A stretch of DNA of 64,000 nucleotides, from contig NC_074721.1 of assembly GCF_947242115.1 (NCBI RefSeq), forward strand, positions 3,072,001 through 3,136,000, given 5' to 3'. Below are positions 42,196 through 54,189 of this stretch, piece by piece. Source of the DNA: Biomphalaria glabrata (Eukaryota; Mollusca; Gastropoda; Planorbidae). The notes under the pieces were generated by a model, which searched no databases, was not told the DNA's origin, and saw only the letters and a program-made list of their open reading frames with translations. Position 1 is the stretch's first letter; each line of letters begins with the position of its first letter. Both the position numbers and the translations under genes were made by a program.

Positions 42196-45100
42196 ATGAA
42201 CCTCTTCAACTGTTTTCTAACAATTATTTTTACAGGTAGGCAGTTCTATTAGTTTCATATAATATTCATATTATATAAGATAAGATTAGTTTCATAGTTG
42301 TTGTTTTTTTCTAAAGAAAAACTGTCTTTAACATTAAGTTCTACTAAATCATACATAATGTTCTGCCTCTGCCTCCCACACCCCCTCCTTTTATTTCTCT
42401 TTCTTTGTATCTCTTTTTAACTTTCTATCTCTTTGACCTATCTCTTTTCTACTTTCTTTCTCTTCCCTGTCTTTCTTTATCTTCTTTTTTCTTTATTCTT
42501 AATCAGACTTGTCCTCTTTCTATCTCTTTCTGTAATCTTTCTCCTCTCTCTCTTTTTTTTCATATTAAGATAATGAAAGCATAAAGATCGACATTCGCTT
42601 GTAGTTTTAAAACCAAAATATTCTGCGTTGGACTTTTGTTTTGTGCGATGATCGCTATGTATTGATGTGGCAAGGACAGACGCAGACTATGAAAATAAAA
42701 TCTAAATCGACCACAGGTGGAAAATGGTTCTCTCTCCGCTGGCTTGGGCAAAATATATAGGTCGCGGCTAAGGCTGCGTAGCCAAAGTGATACTGCATTT
42801 TTTCGTTGATCATCAATGGAGAGAGACGTTCAACAAATCTTACGTGGTGCCCCAATGGTCCAGCAGACTGATAGGGGATGGTGAAAGGCTTATAACAATA
42901 ATACAAACACTCTAAAGCAGTGTAATTTACGCATATAAAATCTACTGTTTTTGTCAAAATATAACATAACCTTTGTTTTTGTAAAACTATCTTGATAGCT
43001 TTAGATTCAATATGTTTTACTAGACAGCTTCGTGGCCTCTTATGTGGAAGTCAGGCTTTTTACACTGTACCCAAAGACCAACTTTAACGTTCAGATGACC
43101 CATCAAGTTCCTAGTGTCCAGGTGGACTCACTGTTAGACTGTGCTGTCCAGTGTGTCCAACTCATCACGCCCTGTCAGAGTTTCTTATATAACAGAACCT
43201 TAGGGACTTGCACTGTAGGCAAGTAACATTTAATAATTTTACTGGACATTCTTCTTTCTATTAATAATCCTTAGAGTATATTTTTCACATTATAATTGTT
43301 ATTGTCACGGGCATGTTAAAAGTAAGTTACTTACAAATTGTCTTGTGCAAGATTTTAGTCTCTACACAGAAATGTGGATAATCTAAGCAGGGGTTCTCAA
43401 CCTGTGGGTCGCAACCCCCTTTGGGGTCGATTGACGATTTGCCAGGGGTCGCCTAAGACCATCGAAAAAAATGGATTGTTTTGTCTATTCTTCTATTGCT
43501 GTGTGTGTGTGCGGGGGGGGGAGGGTCGAGACAGAGTGATGAGAACCGCTGATCTAAAGGATGATAATAGGTTTCTGATATCAGAAAATTAGAAAACTTT
43601 CTTTTTCTGAGATTGGAAACATACTAATAGGGGAGACAAACTAAAACAGAATCCCAAAATCAATTTCGTTGGTCAATAAGCTTGAAGCTTCATGTTAAGT
43701 CTACTTTAGTGAATTTTTAATTGAAAATTAAAATGTTTCTAGTATGTGTTCAACTGTATTCGTAATTTCTACTTGGAGGATTAGATTCCCCTAAACAAAT
43801 GTCTCCGAAATACATTGGAGTGTGCCATTACATTTAACTTTGAAAAAGCAAGGGCATATGCACCACTCAATTTAGTAACAATTATATTTTTTAATCTGTG
43901 AAAACTATAGGAATAAAAACTACAACGCAATTTTCTCAGTTTGGCCACTATTAGATTATGCATCCTCTGTTTGGGAGCTCTAAACCCAAGCAAACATAAT
44001 GAAACTAGAATAAATACAAAATAGAGCAGTGAGATTTAGAACAAACGAATATTTCTATTTGATTGAGTAACACCATTAGTAAAAATCACTTAACTTAGAG
44101 ACACTTCAGGACAGAAGAATAAAAAGTAAAGTAGCTATAATAGCCTACATACAACACTGAACCAGAACTTACAAATAGAAAAACAAAACCTAATAAAATA
44201 CTCAGAAAGACACAAAGATTGTGGCACATTTCTTATTCCAAACGCTAGAACAAATATGTACAAGTGCTCCTTCTTCCCTAGTGCCAATAGAGAATGGAAT
44301 AGGTTGAATCAACCAGGAAAACCAACGATTTAGCAGAGTTTAAGTCATTGATTGACATGCCTGACTAGATTGACACAAGAAATGCGTAGGACGTAGTTGT
44401 CTTCTTTTTGAAGTAACGTCTGTAATATATAAGATAAGATAAGATAAAGAAAATTTCGTCTATACCGGTACTCATAAGTCAATAAAGTCAGTAAGTGTAG
44501 CAAGCATTAGAAGACTTCCAGATTTGGCATTGGGATGTCAATTTGTTATTATGAAAAGTAATTATAATTAACATGTCAACCTCCGTCCTAACACATAAAC
44601 AGGCAACTGAAACTCCTTCATTAAATAGGCAAAGGCGAGAAAACGCAGAACTGAGACACATCTTCATAATTAAAAAAAATATATTTTTTTTTTTGGGAAG
44701 GTGGCTGTGAGGGATAGTCTAGATTGTATCGGTACCAACGGGTTATGTTAACAATATTTTTTTTATTTAGGCTCCTGGCTTGTGCCCTCAACCACTTCCT
44801 ATGACGCCACTCTTGGGACCCTATACTACGTCACGGGCTCCTCGTGCGACAACTTCGGCTTTAACTTTACCCTCAGAAGAAACAACACAGTTAGCAGCTG
44901 TTTGTGGATCTCGACATTCGATGCCAACTATACAACAGCGAAAGGCTACTGTCAAGGTAAAAAACAAACCTATTTGTATGCACGTTAACAAAGATTTTAC
45001 CAACCAACTCTGTCTGTCTGCCTGCCTGCCTACCTGCCTGTCTGTCTGTCCGCCTGCCTGTCTGTCCGCCTCCCTGTCTGTCTGTTATTTCTCTCACTGC

Positions 45101-47637
45101 CCAATTTCGAATCAAATCAAAACGTTACACAGTTATTCATTGCCCTAATAAAATATGAATCCCAATTTAAAAAAAAACAACAAAATTGTGGCAATTAAAT
45201 AATTTAGTTTAATGTCTAGAAAAGAAATACATCTTACAATATATATATATATTGTTAGGCGCTTCCGCGGTGTCGAATGCAATCAAACCAAATGAAGGTA
45301 AAACTCAACGAAATGTACAGTCCACTAACTCTGGCTAAAGGCCGAACAATGAATAAAAGTTAGTCGACGCTGATACTGAATATCGAGCAAGTTTAATAAC
45401 AATGAAGGGAACCATCGAATGTCAGCTACGTTCATAAAAAGCTACTGATTTCTACAATGTCCTGGAATAGTCTGTTTATGTCGACTTCTATTTCGTTCTG
45501 ACTCTAAAACCCGATCCTTGTTTTTACTAGTCACGTCATTGTCACTAAGTAAAAACTTCCCCAATTTCTGAAATTTCTTTGTTTCATATATTATAATATA
45601 TATGGAAAATGATAATTACTGTTTCTATAGATGTATGCCTGAGCTTATCTACTTAGCAAGGGGGCTCCAGGTTGGAGTCATGACTTGTGCCGAGCATCAC
45701 GTCAACATCTCATTGACTCTCTTCTCAAACAACTTTCAAACAAGTCCACTAAGAAGTATTTTACGTTAGCAATTGAGCATGCTCTAGCACAGCGGTTCTC
45801 AACCTTTTAAGCTTAGCGACCCCTTTTTACAATCCCCCACTCTGACGCGACCCCCCTCCACATACATACAGCAATAGAAGAATAGACAATAACAATCCAT
45901 ATTTTCGATGGTCTTAGGCGACCCCTGACAAATCGTCAATTGACTCCCAAGGGGGTCGCGACCCACAGGTTGAGAACCCCTAATCTAGCATAAGATACGA
46001 AATAGTTCAGATATCGTTATTAATAGTTATCATGGCAATCGGTTCTCTTTCATTTCAAAAATGTCTATGAACCAAGATTTGACAGGCAAACTATATTTTG
46101 AAGTTAAAGTTTTGCGTTTAGTTTTAGGAGGATATCTGTACACTATGAAAGTTCCAGAAAAAGTTTACATTTTGATGGATGCCCTGAAGTACAACGCCAT
46201 CAACGATTTTTGGGTAGGCCTGGATGACATCCTTGAAGAAGGTGTTTACCGATGGGCAGACGATGACTCTTTATTGATAGACAACGCCGTCAACTCCAGT
46301 TGGCCATGGTTCGCAATTAGTAAGTTATTTAAATATATATATCTTAGTTACGAATTTTAATCTATACGCTCATCTTCAGTCGAGAATTCGCTATCAATAA
46401 GCCATCAATGAATATGACTGTAACATCTATACTTTGCGTGGTGGCCGAGGGGTAAAGCGGTTAGCTTTCAATTTGAGAGTCTCGAGTTCAAATTCCGCTG
46501 AAGACTGGACACTCCAGAGTCCACCCGACTCTAATGGTTACTTGACGCACGTTAGAAAAGTAAAAGCGGTTGAGTCGTTGTGCTGGTCACTTAAGACACT
46601 CGTTAACCATTGGCCATGGAAACAGATGAGCTGTACATCATCTGCCCCCCCCCCCTCTTACCTTTCAGGATGTCAAAGGTCCTTTAATTTTTTATCTTTT
46701 TTTTTAAAACTCATATTGAGATGAAAGCATGGGCATTGTTTATGGTTGGAACGATGTCGCCCACACAGCAGTTTCCCCCTCTCCGCGCAGCTGATGTGAC
46801 CAAAGGAACGGAATATCCGATACAGTTTGGGATCAGTAGCGCCGCAGGATCTGCCAGGCTGTAGCACGGTGTGCCACAATCTGCCTAAGGGTCACCAGCT
46901 CCTGATTTTTCCTCAGGGTTGTCTCCCGAAGCCTTTCCCGTGTTTGGGTATAGCCGCAAGGCAGCGGAGGTTTTGATTCAGAGTTTTCCTTCTCCTAGAT
47001 ATGTAGCCAACCAAGGCTAACGAGCCCCTCCTGCCCGAAGCTTACTGGTTTAGGCGCCAGTTGCTCGCCTTTGCCCCTTCTGTCTGTGGTAACGGTTCCG
47101 CCAGGCTCAGTAACTGAGCCACACGTGAAGGCCAGGAGTTGGACTGGTTGTCAGAGGCTATTTGAGACGCATGCCATTGGAAGCACTTTATAGGTAATGA
47201 TGGGCTTAAGACCATTACCACTTCCGGCGTTAACAACTTTGCGGAACCTCTCTAAACTACTGATCAGAAAAGCCCTTGATACTAAAAACATCATTGTATA
47301 AAAAAAACCTGACCGGGCCGATTTGACACCCAATCCGGCCCTGCTTTTGTGTCTAGATTAGTTCATAAGATAACTACTGTCAGTTTGCTAAAAAGTGCTA
47401 TCACTATTAAAATCTTGAACTCAGCGTTATATTTAATTTTTAGTTATCAGTGAGTGTGTGTGTGTTTAGTGGACATATAAAGGTTACATTGCAAATAATT
47501 CATTGTTTTCTATATCCGCAGATCAACCAGACAATTTGGGAAATGAAGATTGTATAGAATACAGTAAATCTATTTATCCTGTCAACGATATCTCCTGTTC
47601 TTTGCTGTTTAGATTTATTTGTGAGTTAGAACTATAA
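42196..47637 (+). CDS. Gene C: secreted PAN/apple-like plus canonical QPD-type C-type lectin, 242 aa, five exons
   Basis: Coding exons are 42196-42235, 43024-43218, 44771-44956, 46128-46319 and 47522-47637, all phase 1. Exon 1 is the least certain; it gives a short hydrophobic leader (MNLFNCFLTIIFT). The intron after exon 2 starts with GC (TGTAG|GCAAGT); only this donor keeps the phase of the paralogues. Residues 14-79 are PAN-like, with Cys 53, 57, 64 and 76. The CTLD has an outer Cys pair (104, 122), the C1-C4 pair (139, 238), WVGLDD at 169-174, RWADD, a W-x-W at 199-201, QPDN at 206-209 and the C2-C3 pair (215, 230). Possible N-glycosylation sites include N70, N110, N131 and N196. A QPD motif usually means galactose-type binding, but the WND Trp is Val here. 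It is the most conserved and probably oldest-type member of the cluster. No AATAAA lies close to the stop. Confidence 0.8.
42795..42895 (+). mobile_element. RTE-like LINE 3' scrap
   Basis: Reads SYVVPQWSSRLIGDGER, matching the VVPQWPNRLRD end at 16440. Only about 100 bp remain, in intron 1 of gene C. Confidence 0.5.
43388..43551 (+). mobile_element. hAT MITE in intron 2 of gene C
   Basis: The left end CAGGGGTTCTCAACCTG and the shortened right end GAGAACCGCTG are the same family as 9674-9874. The flanks aatctaag and atctaaag are an imperfect target duplication. Confidence 0.75.
43830..44450 (+). mobile_element. LINE family J, 3' 600 bp, degraded
   Basis: Broken coding tail (GCATCCTCTGTTTGGGAG, AGAGCAGTGAGATTTAGAAC, CTCCTTCTTCCCTAGTGCC) and a 3' end ATATAAGATAAGATAAGATA. 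Several stops interrupt the frame. Confidence 0.75.
45009..45085. repeat. CTGT/CTGC tetranucleotide microsatellite
   Basis: About 19 tetramers of CTGT, CTGC and CCGC, just after exon 3 of gene C. Confidence 0.85.
45790..45982 (-). mobile_element. hAT MITE, opposite orientation
   Basis: The ends are CAGCGGTTCTCAACC and CAGGTTGAGAACCCC. The target duplication is ctctagca and atctagca, 7 of 8 matching. It lies in intron 3 of gene C. Confidence 0.8.
46432..46690 (+). mobile_element. SINE family 1, diverged
   Basis: The head GCGTGGTGGCCGAGGGGTAA and box B GAGTTCAAATTCC are mutated. The body CCACCCGACTCTAATGG is recognisable, with a C-run at 46646. It lies in intron 4 of gene C. Confidence 0.75.
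46717..47340 (+). repeat. Dispersed repeat family E, longest copy
   Basis: Starts GAAAGCATGGGCATTGTTTA and contains AACGATGTCGCCCACACAGC, TGCCACAATCTGCCTAAGGG and TTAGGCGCCAGTTGCTCG. Other copies are at 48570-48830, 55830-55970 and 60640-61210. No continuous open frame. The last 60 bp (GACCGGGCCGATTTGAC to CCGGCCCTG) look like the right end of a GGGCCGG-type MITE. Confidence 0.65.
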
Positions 47638-47816
47638 CTGTCGCTTAAATATCACATAGGCCTACTAGTCGACCGGCGGCGTAGCATACGCCGCTATTTT
47701 GCAGGGCCGGCCTTAGGTGACCGCAGTGGGCCCCACACTAATTCTATGTGTATAAATTATTAAATTAAACCATTGTATAACAGCTACATATAAAATTGAA
47801 AAGCCGATGATTAGTC

Positions 47817-47985
47817 CCAATCAATGCGCTATTAGGGCATGGAATGGGTTGCCTGAGCTAGCCAGGAAAACCAGTGACTTGGCAGAATTTAAGTCATTGG
47901 TTAATATGCATGACTAAATGCATGACGCGTAGGACGTAATCATCTTCTTTTTTGAAGTAACGTCTGTATTATATAAGAAGATAAG
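47817..47985 (+). mobile_element. LINE family J 3' end
   Basis: From TCAATGCGCTATTAGGGCATGG to TAACGTCTGTATTATATAAG. The sequence is almost the same as 55061-55210. Confidence 0.8.
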
Positions 47986-48569
47986 AATGTGTAGGACTAG
48001 CATTGATTCTCTCAATGTACATGTCTACATGTGTTCACACTGATGCTACTGTCACTATAGCTTGATCTAAGCGTAGTGCTTTAACCCTTTAACTGCCAAC
48101 ATGTGAATTAGATCTGAAATAGTGTTTCGCTAGACATTTGAAAACTTAGACAATGAATGTATTTCAATAAGAATGTATTTCTCGAACAAGGAATGTAACT
48201 AACTTAAGATGAACTAATTCATATTTTGTGATCTCTTGACATGGCATTCACATTGGAAATATGAAATTGGAATTAAAAAAAAAATGTGTGACATATTACT
48301 TTTTAAATTAAATTATAGATGGCAAAACAATGAGAATGAAACATCTTTTCAAATTATCTAATCTATCTAAAAATAAATAAAAAGATTTGCACCACATTAA
48401 AACTAAAATCTAAGGGAATATATGACAAAGTGTTTAAAAATTGAATTAATTAATAATATATTATTCTAAATTTATGATGACAAAAATAATTAGAGAACAT
48501 TTATTTTGAGCATTTAACAGATTTTTATAAGACTATAAAATAGATTTTTATAAGAATATAAATCACAAG

Positions 48570-48830
48570 CCAATGTTTTATTGGCCTCCTTCAGTCGTCG
48601 AACGACTATATGGTTCATCTCAAACAGCGAGACAAAAGCTAGGGCATTGTTTATGGTCAGAACGATGTCGCCCACACAGCATTTCCCCCCTATCTGCACA
48701 GCTGATGTGACCAAGGTAACAGAATATCTGATAAAGTTTGACATCAGTAACGCTGTAGGCTCGGCCAGGCTGTAGCACAGTGTGCCACAATCTGCCAATA
48801 GGTCACTAGCTCCTGTTTTTTCCTGAATAC
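48570..48830 (+). repeat. Dispersed repeat family E, copy 2
   Basis: Has the family start with TCCTTCAGTCGTCGAACGAC and runs to GGTCACTAGCTCCTG. It then stops, lacking the 3' half present at 46717. Confidence 0.65.
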
Positions 48831-49312
48831 TTAAGTTTTCAAAACAATAAAAAATATGCACACGCTTTATTTAGGAATGAAGCACAAAACATGCTAAAAC
48901 TATAAAATTGTAATATGTATAATTATCTTCTTTTTTTGAACAAACATTGTATTTATTTTTATTAGATAAGACGGTGATAGATCATGTTATGCGACATTTA
49001 TTTTTATCATTTAAATCATTAGATGTGTATTACTTAATGTAGGTCTGCATGAGCAAGTTGTTCTGTCAGGCACAAAATACAGATTTTTCATTTAGTACTT
49101 AATACAACTAGTTTGTAATTTTTTTTAAAGCACTGGTAATTAAAAACAACATGAAATCATCACATTAAAATGTTAACATTTACACATATAATAATTAGCA
49201 TTATTATAGAAAGCAAAACCATACTTCGATAATAGCTCAAAGAACCGTATTATCATTAACAATTATTTTAAATACCGATATTACATTTTAAAACTAAAGC
49301 TAGACAACACAT
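48831..49312. other. Likely 3' UTR and flank of the zinc-finger gene
   Basis: Very AT-rich. Several TTTATT stretches (for example near 48951 and 48994) would read AATAAA on the - strand, after the zinc-finger stop. No other feature was recognised. Confidence 0.4.
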
Positions 49313-52044
49313 TCACATCAAATGTGTACTAACATGTTTTTCTACTAGTTGTGCATTACAAAAACGTCTATTACAAAGTACACATTTCAAAGGCATTCTA
49401 TTAATGTGTATCATTAAATGATTTTTTATTTCTTGCAGGGATAAGAAATTGTTATTGCAAAGGATACATTTGAATTGTTTTCCATTAACATGACTCTCTA
49501 AGTGTATTGCTAATGTTAACTTGCTGGACAAAATGGCATTACATGTCAGACAGTTAAGTTCCTCTTTTGAGTTTTGGCTATGAACAAATTGATGTCTTTT
49601 TAAATCTGATCTGTGAGAAAATGTTCTCTGACATTTTTGACATTGACATAGTTTTTCACCATTATGAATCTGAAGGTGTTGTTTAAAACTTGAAGACTGA
49701 GAAAATACTTCCTGACATATTTGACATTTATATTGTTCTTTACCAGAATGGACCACCTGATGTATTTTTAAATTTGAATACTGAGAAAAAGCTTTCAAAC
49801 ATATTTGACATTGAAATGGTTTTTCTCCCGTATGGACCATTTGATGTTTTTTAAATTGTTGAGATCTTGAAAATAACTCCAGGCATATTTGACACTTAAA
49901 TGGTTTTTCCCCTGTATGGAGCACTTGATGTGTTTTTAAATTTGAAGACTGAGAAAAAGCTTTCAAACATATTTGACATTGAAATGGTTTTTCTCCTGTA
50001 TGGACCATTTGATGTTTTTTAAATTGTTGAGATCTTGAAAATAACTCCAGGCATATTTGACACTTAAATGGTTTTTCCCCTGTATGGAGCACTTGATGTG
50101 TTTTTAAATTTGAATACTGAGAAAAATCTTTCAAACATATTTGACATTGAAATTGTTTTTCACCTGTATGGAGCACTTGATGTTGTTTTAAACTTGATGA
50201 ATAAGAAAAAGTTTTTAAACATATTTTACATTGAAATGGTTTTTCACCTGTATGGACTCGCCGATGTATCTTTAATTTTGAAGATGCTGAAAATGTTTTT
50301 AGACATAGTTGGCAGGTAAATGGTTTTTCACCTGTATGGACATTTTGATGTTCTTTTAAACTTGATGACTGAGAAAAAGCTTTCAAACATATTTGACATT
50401 GAAATGGTTTTTCACCTGTATGGACTAGCTGATGTTTCTTTACATTTGAAGATGTTGAAAATGCTTTTAGACATAGTTGGCACTTAAATGGTTTTTCTTC
50501 TTTATGGACCATCTGATGTATTTTTAATTTTGAAGATGTCGGAAATACTTTCAGACATGTTTGACATTTATTTTCTTTATCTTGTTTTTGTTTTTCTTTG
50601 AAAAAAGTTTTTTCTTTAAGTTTTTTAAACTGCATCTGAAAAAAAAATTGAATAAAAAGATAATGGAACCTTAAAAGTAATAATATTTGGTTGTGTATTG
50701 CGCTTTTGTTATGACCAGAATGCTTTTACTGGATAGGTTGTATAATCAAGGAGAAAGTTTCCATGTTCCTTTAACAGGTTGAAGCTAAATACTGAATTCT
50801 GAATTCCTAGTCTGTATCAGGATTCGAGGTTTCTCAGTTAGGTAGTATTGCAGTTTCTTTTCACTCAGCCTCTAGTCACAACATTCTAATGCTCACATCC
50901 AGTACTTTCTAGAAGTAATCTAAAGATAATATTCTTTTGTCTCTTTTTATAGACCTGTCTGTAAATGAAACCCCAACACACATTTCAGACCCCTCATAAT
51001 CACTTAAGTGACCAATCAGTTGTAACATTAAAAACAAAACAACGCATGGTCTTCATGTAAGATCTTTGTTGTCTGTCAGGGTATTTTGGGTATTTTGGCA
51101 GTATCATTTCCCTGTGTTCTGCGCTGTCTATTTTAAAGGCCAGCTGCTGCCACATTACATTCTTCTCCAAGCCAGGTGAGGGCAGAGAAGAGATTTTTTT
51201 TTAATGTCTAAAGAATGGTGGAGCCTTCATTATGTCATCAATCTTTAAATAGAGTTGAAAACAGATTTCTCAAAACAGTTACACAGTCAGTTTATTCTTT
51301 CTTTTATCCAGATGGAACTTGTGACCCTAAGAATAAGGAGACCAAATGTATTCTTATTCTATTTATTCAAGCTTAAATAGTAGGCTACATAGTCAAGAAT
51401 TATTTTTTTGTATTTTACAGTTTTCAAACATTTTCGGCATTTTCAAAACCAGAGCTAAAGAGCAATTCTTGAAAAAAAACTTACAAAAAAAAAAAAAACT
51501 TCTAAAAATATGCATAAACACACAGAGAAGAATATTTAGACATTATAAAGATGTTAAAAAACTTAAAGAGGGAAAAAAAATGCCATAAAAATTGAATCGA
51601 GTGAGATTAAGGAGTGGTATGATTCAATGAATTTAATAATTACATATTTCAGTCTAGATCAATGTAAGAATTTAACATGTATATATACATTAACTTAAGG
51701 TGACTCAGGCATGGATATTTAAGAAATTTATTAATGTGTAATATTAAATAGCTTTTCTGCCTTACCTGGAAATGATTAAGATTTGATGTTTCTCTCATTT
51801 CATGACTAATGTCCTGTTTCAAGTCTGACGATGAATTCAACTTCTTGTCTGTTTCTTCTCCTGGAACTTCTGTGCCGTTACATTGTCTTTTCATCCCGTT
51901 TCTCTGATCAAGAGAACAGTTTGGCTCACAGTGTGACATGCAAGACAACTTAGGAGATTCTTCTTCAGATGTTGGGGCTGACAAAATGTCTTCCTCCATT
52001 TCCTTTTTAATTACATGTTTTAGATCCAAAGTAAAATTGTCCAT
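49313..52044 (-). CDS. C2H2 zinc-finger protein, 15 fingers, 533 aa, two coding exons
   Basis: Coding exon 1 is 52044-51766, and its donor reads CAG|GTAAG. Coding exon 2 is 50635-49313, after a TTTTTTTTTCAG acceptor. The join is phase 0. The ATG at 52044 has a strong ACCATGG context; the codon four positions upstream is GTG. A further acceptor at 52103-52105 implies a 5' UTR exon. Residues 1-93 are acidic and polar with no KRAB, BTB or ZAD motif seen. Exon 2 carries 15 C2H2 fingers, twelve with the usual F/L spacing and most joined by TGEKPF-type linkers; the last three are more diverged. Fingers 6-7 and 8-9 are a near-identical duplicated pair (fingers 7 and 9 are the same). It is expected to be a nuclear DNA-binding regulator; the target is unknown. 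The frame is fully intact, in contrast to the surrounding repeats. Confidence 0.85.
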
Positions 52045-52105
52045 GGTTTCTATCACGTATTGCTAGCTTCTTGGTTTCTTTTCAAATTTCTATACACAAT
52101 ATCTG

Positions 52106-54189
52106 TAACAAATAAAAAAAAAATTAAAATTTAAAAGCTAGTACAGGTAAATAAACTTATTATTGTTTCTTTTATCAGTGTTCAAATAAACGTTATATAT
52201 TTAATGTTTTCTATTTGAAGTGCACTGGGAGGGAGTACACAGTAACTAATCGTCAAGTGTATCCTTATGTTCCTGAATCCTACAACTTATGGGAACCTAC
52301 ATTAGAGAAACTGTTATAAATTTGGTAATAATAAAATAAATTATGCATAACTTATATGCATTCTTTTATAGTCTATTTTAATTATGAGTAAAAATTGTTT
52401 TAAAAAATTTCCAGTAGACTTGTCTCAAACTATGACCATAAATCCACTATTAGGTCAAATGGACCAAGAAACAAGATTACAAAGAGAGTTTGTGTTATCT
52501 TTTCTGGTATTTTTTATGTGTCAGTCTGTCTGTCTGTCATGTTAATATCGAAAAAAACAAAACAATTAAAAGCTATTGAAAATTTGGTTAACCTTTAATT
52601 TTCCTTTCGAAACATCTCAATAGTTTTAAGTATCTATAATAGATTGTTCCGGATGTTTGTACCATAAAGTGACAGAAAAAAAAGAATTCTAGATAAATCT
52701 AATACTGTTAATTAATTTTTTTAATAGTCTCGTATGAAAATTAGCTGTAGGCCTACCATAGCCTTGTGGACAGATGCTTATACCATATTTTGGTGTCAGA
52801 AAGTTGTTTTCCTTTAAAATGGGAACATAATATTAACAATAATGAGATTTTAAAACGTTTAGCTAGAAAATTAACTGTAATACTAGTAATAGTAACTACG
52901 ACAGAAGTGCGATTTTACATAGATCTACACAGAGTTAGAATGTTTTTCATAGAAATTAGAAATCCGGAACAATCGATATTCGTAGATCTAAATGAGAAGA
53001 TTATTTGTTTTATTTATTAGAAGAGGGATTTTAAACAGTTGTGTTAGTAGATTCTTCATAGAGATATAAAATCCAGAACAAATTTGGTGACGATTTGTAA
53101 AAAAATTTAAGTAATGTAGAAGGATTTCTATTTCAAAATCAAATACGGAACATTCTTAGATTCTATGCAGATTAAAAAAACAAACTCTCTTAAAACTTAA
53201 TCTTGTTTCTTATTTCAAAACCTGAACAACCAATTGTCGATATTTTTGACAAAAAAAAAAAAAGGAATGTGTTTTAAGTTGAAAATACGATAATTAAACT
53301 ATAGACCATGGATGCAAGATCGCCGGCTGTAGCCGGCAAAATCGAAGTAAAAAAAAAAGCTTGACGGCAAACGCCAGTCCGACTGATTGCCGGCTTGGTA
53401 TCGGACTTTTTTTTTCCCATTGACAATCACGTTTTGATCTTTCAAACTAAAACTTAATATATCGAATTCAAAGAAAGACAGGAAGTTACAATTCTTAAAT
53501 TACGGCGCATGCGCTTATTTCCGAGAGATCTTGATTCTAGATCTATTTCTACATTTTAAAATGATTTTAGAAGTTGAAGTTGAACGTATTTACCCGAAAA
53601 TGCGAAATTACCGTACCTTACCGTATGATGAATGATGATGGTCAGATGGATTTTGATGGTATCAACTATCATTAAATCATATTCATATCATCGCAGTGAG
53701 TGTGAATAATCAATAATGTGACATTAATAATGATACTGATAGTTATATAAATATTATAATATATTATATAGTCTAGATCTAGAATAATCTCTAGAATACT
53801 CTAGATAATCTCAGTAGATGACAAGATGAAGATGATAATGATAGATCGATATCAATGAGTATGACTATGAGATGAGTCTAGTAAGTATTATTAATAATTA
53901 TTAATTAACTATTAGATTTATCTAGTCAATCTAGATAATTAGAATAAAATTCAATAAATCTAGATATAGAATCTAATACAGTTACAATCTTGAATCTACC
54001 ACTTAGTCCACTAGCCTGACTAGGTTTAGTCAACCCAAGTCTAGTGGTAGTCCCTGGGCAGAAGCAGCGTAGATCTAGATCAAAAGTAGATCGTATCTAT
54101 TATAATCTAATCTATTCAGATATAATATTCTACTAGTAAACTCTAGATCTAATTAATTCTATATCTATCATCTAGATCTAATAATAAAA
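52106..54189. other. No gene recognised, AT-rich
   Basis: Contains short repeats of an AGAAATcCGGAACAA-like motif (52960-53160) and a GCCGGC-rich patch (53320-53400). A long stretch is made of TCTAGATCTA-type words (53760-54180). The 84-codon open frame at 52766-53020 lacks domain or coding character. Confidence 0.4.

Noticed and set aside
52766-53020. 84-codon frame as a gene
   Set aside because: AT-rich, no domain, and surrounded by short degenerate repeats.
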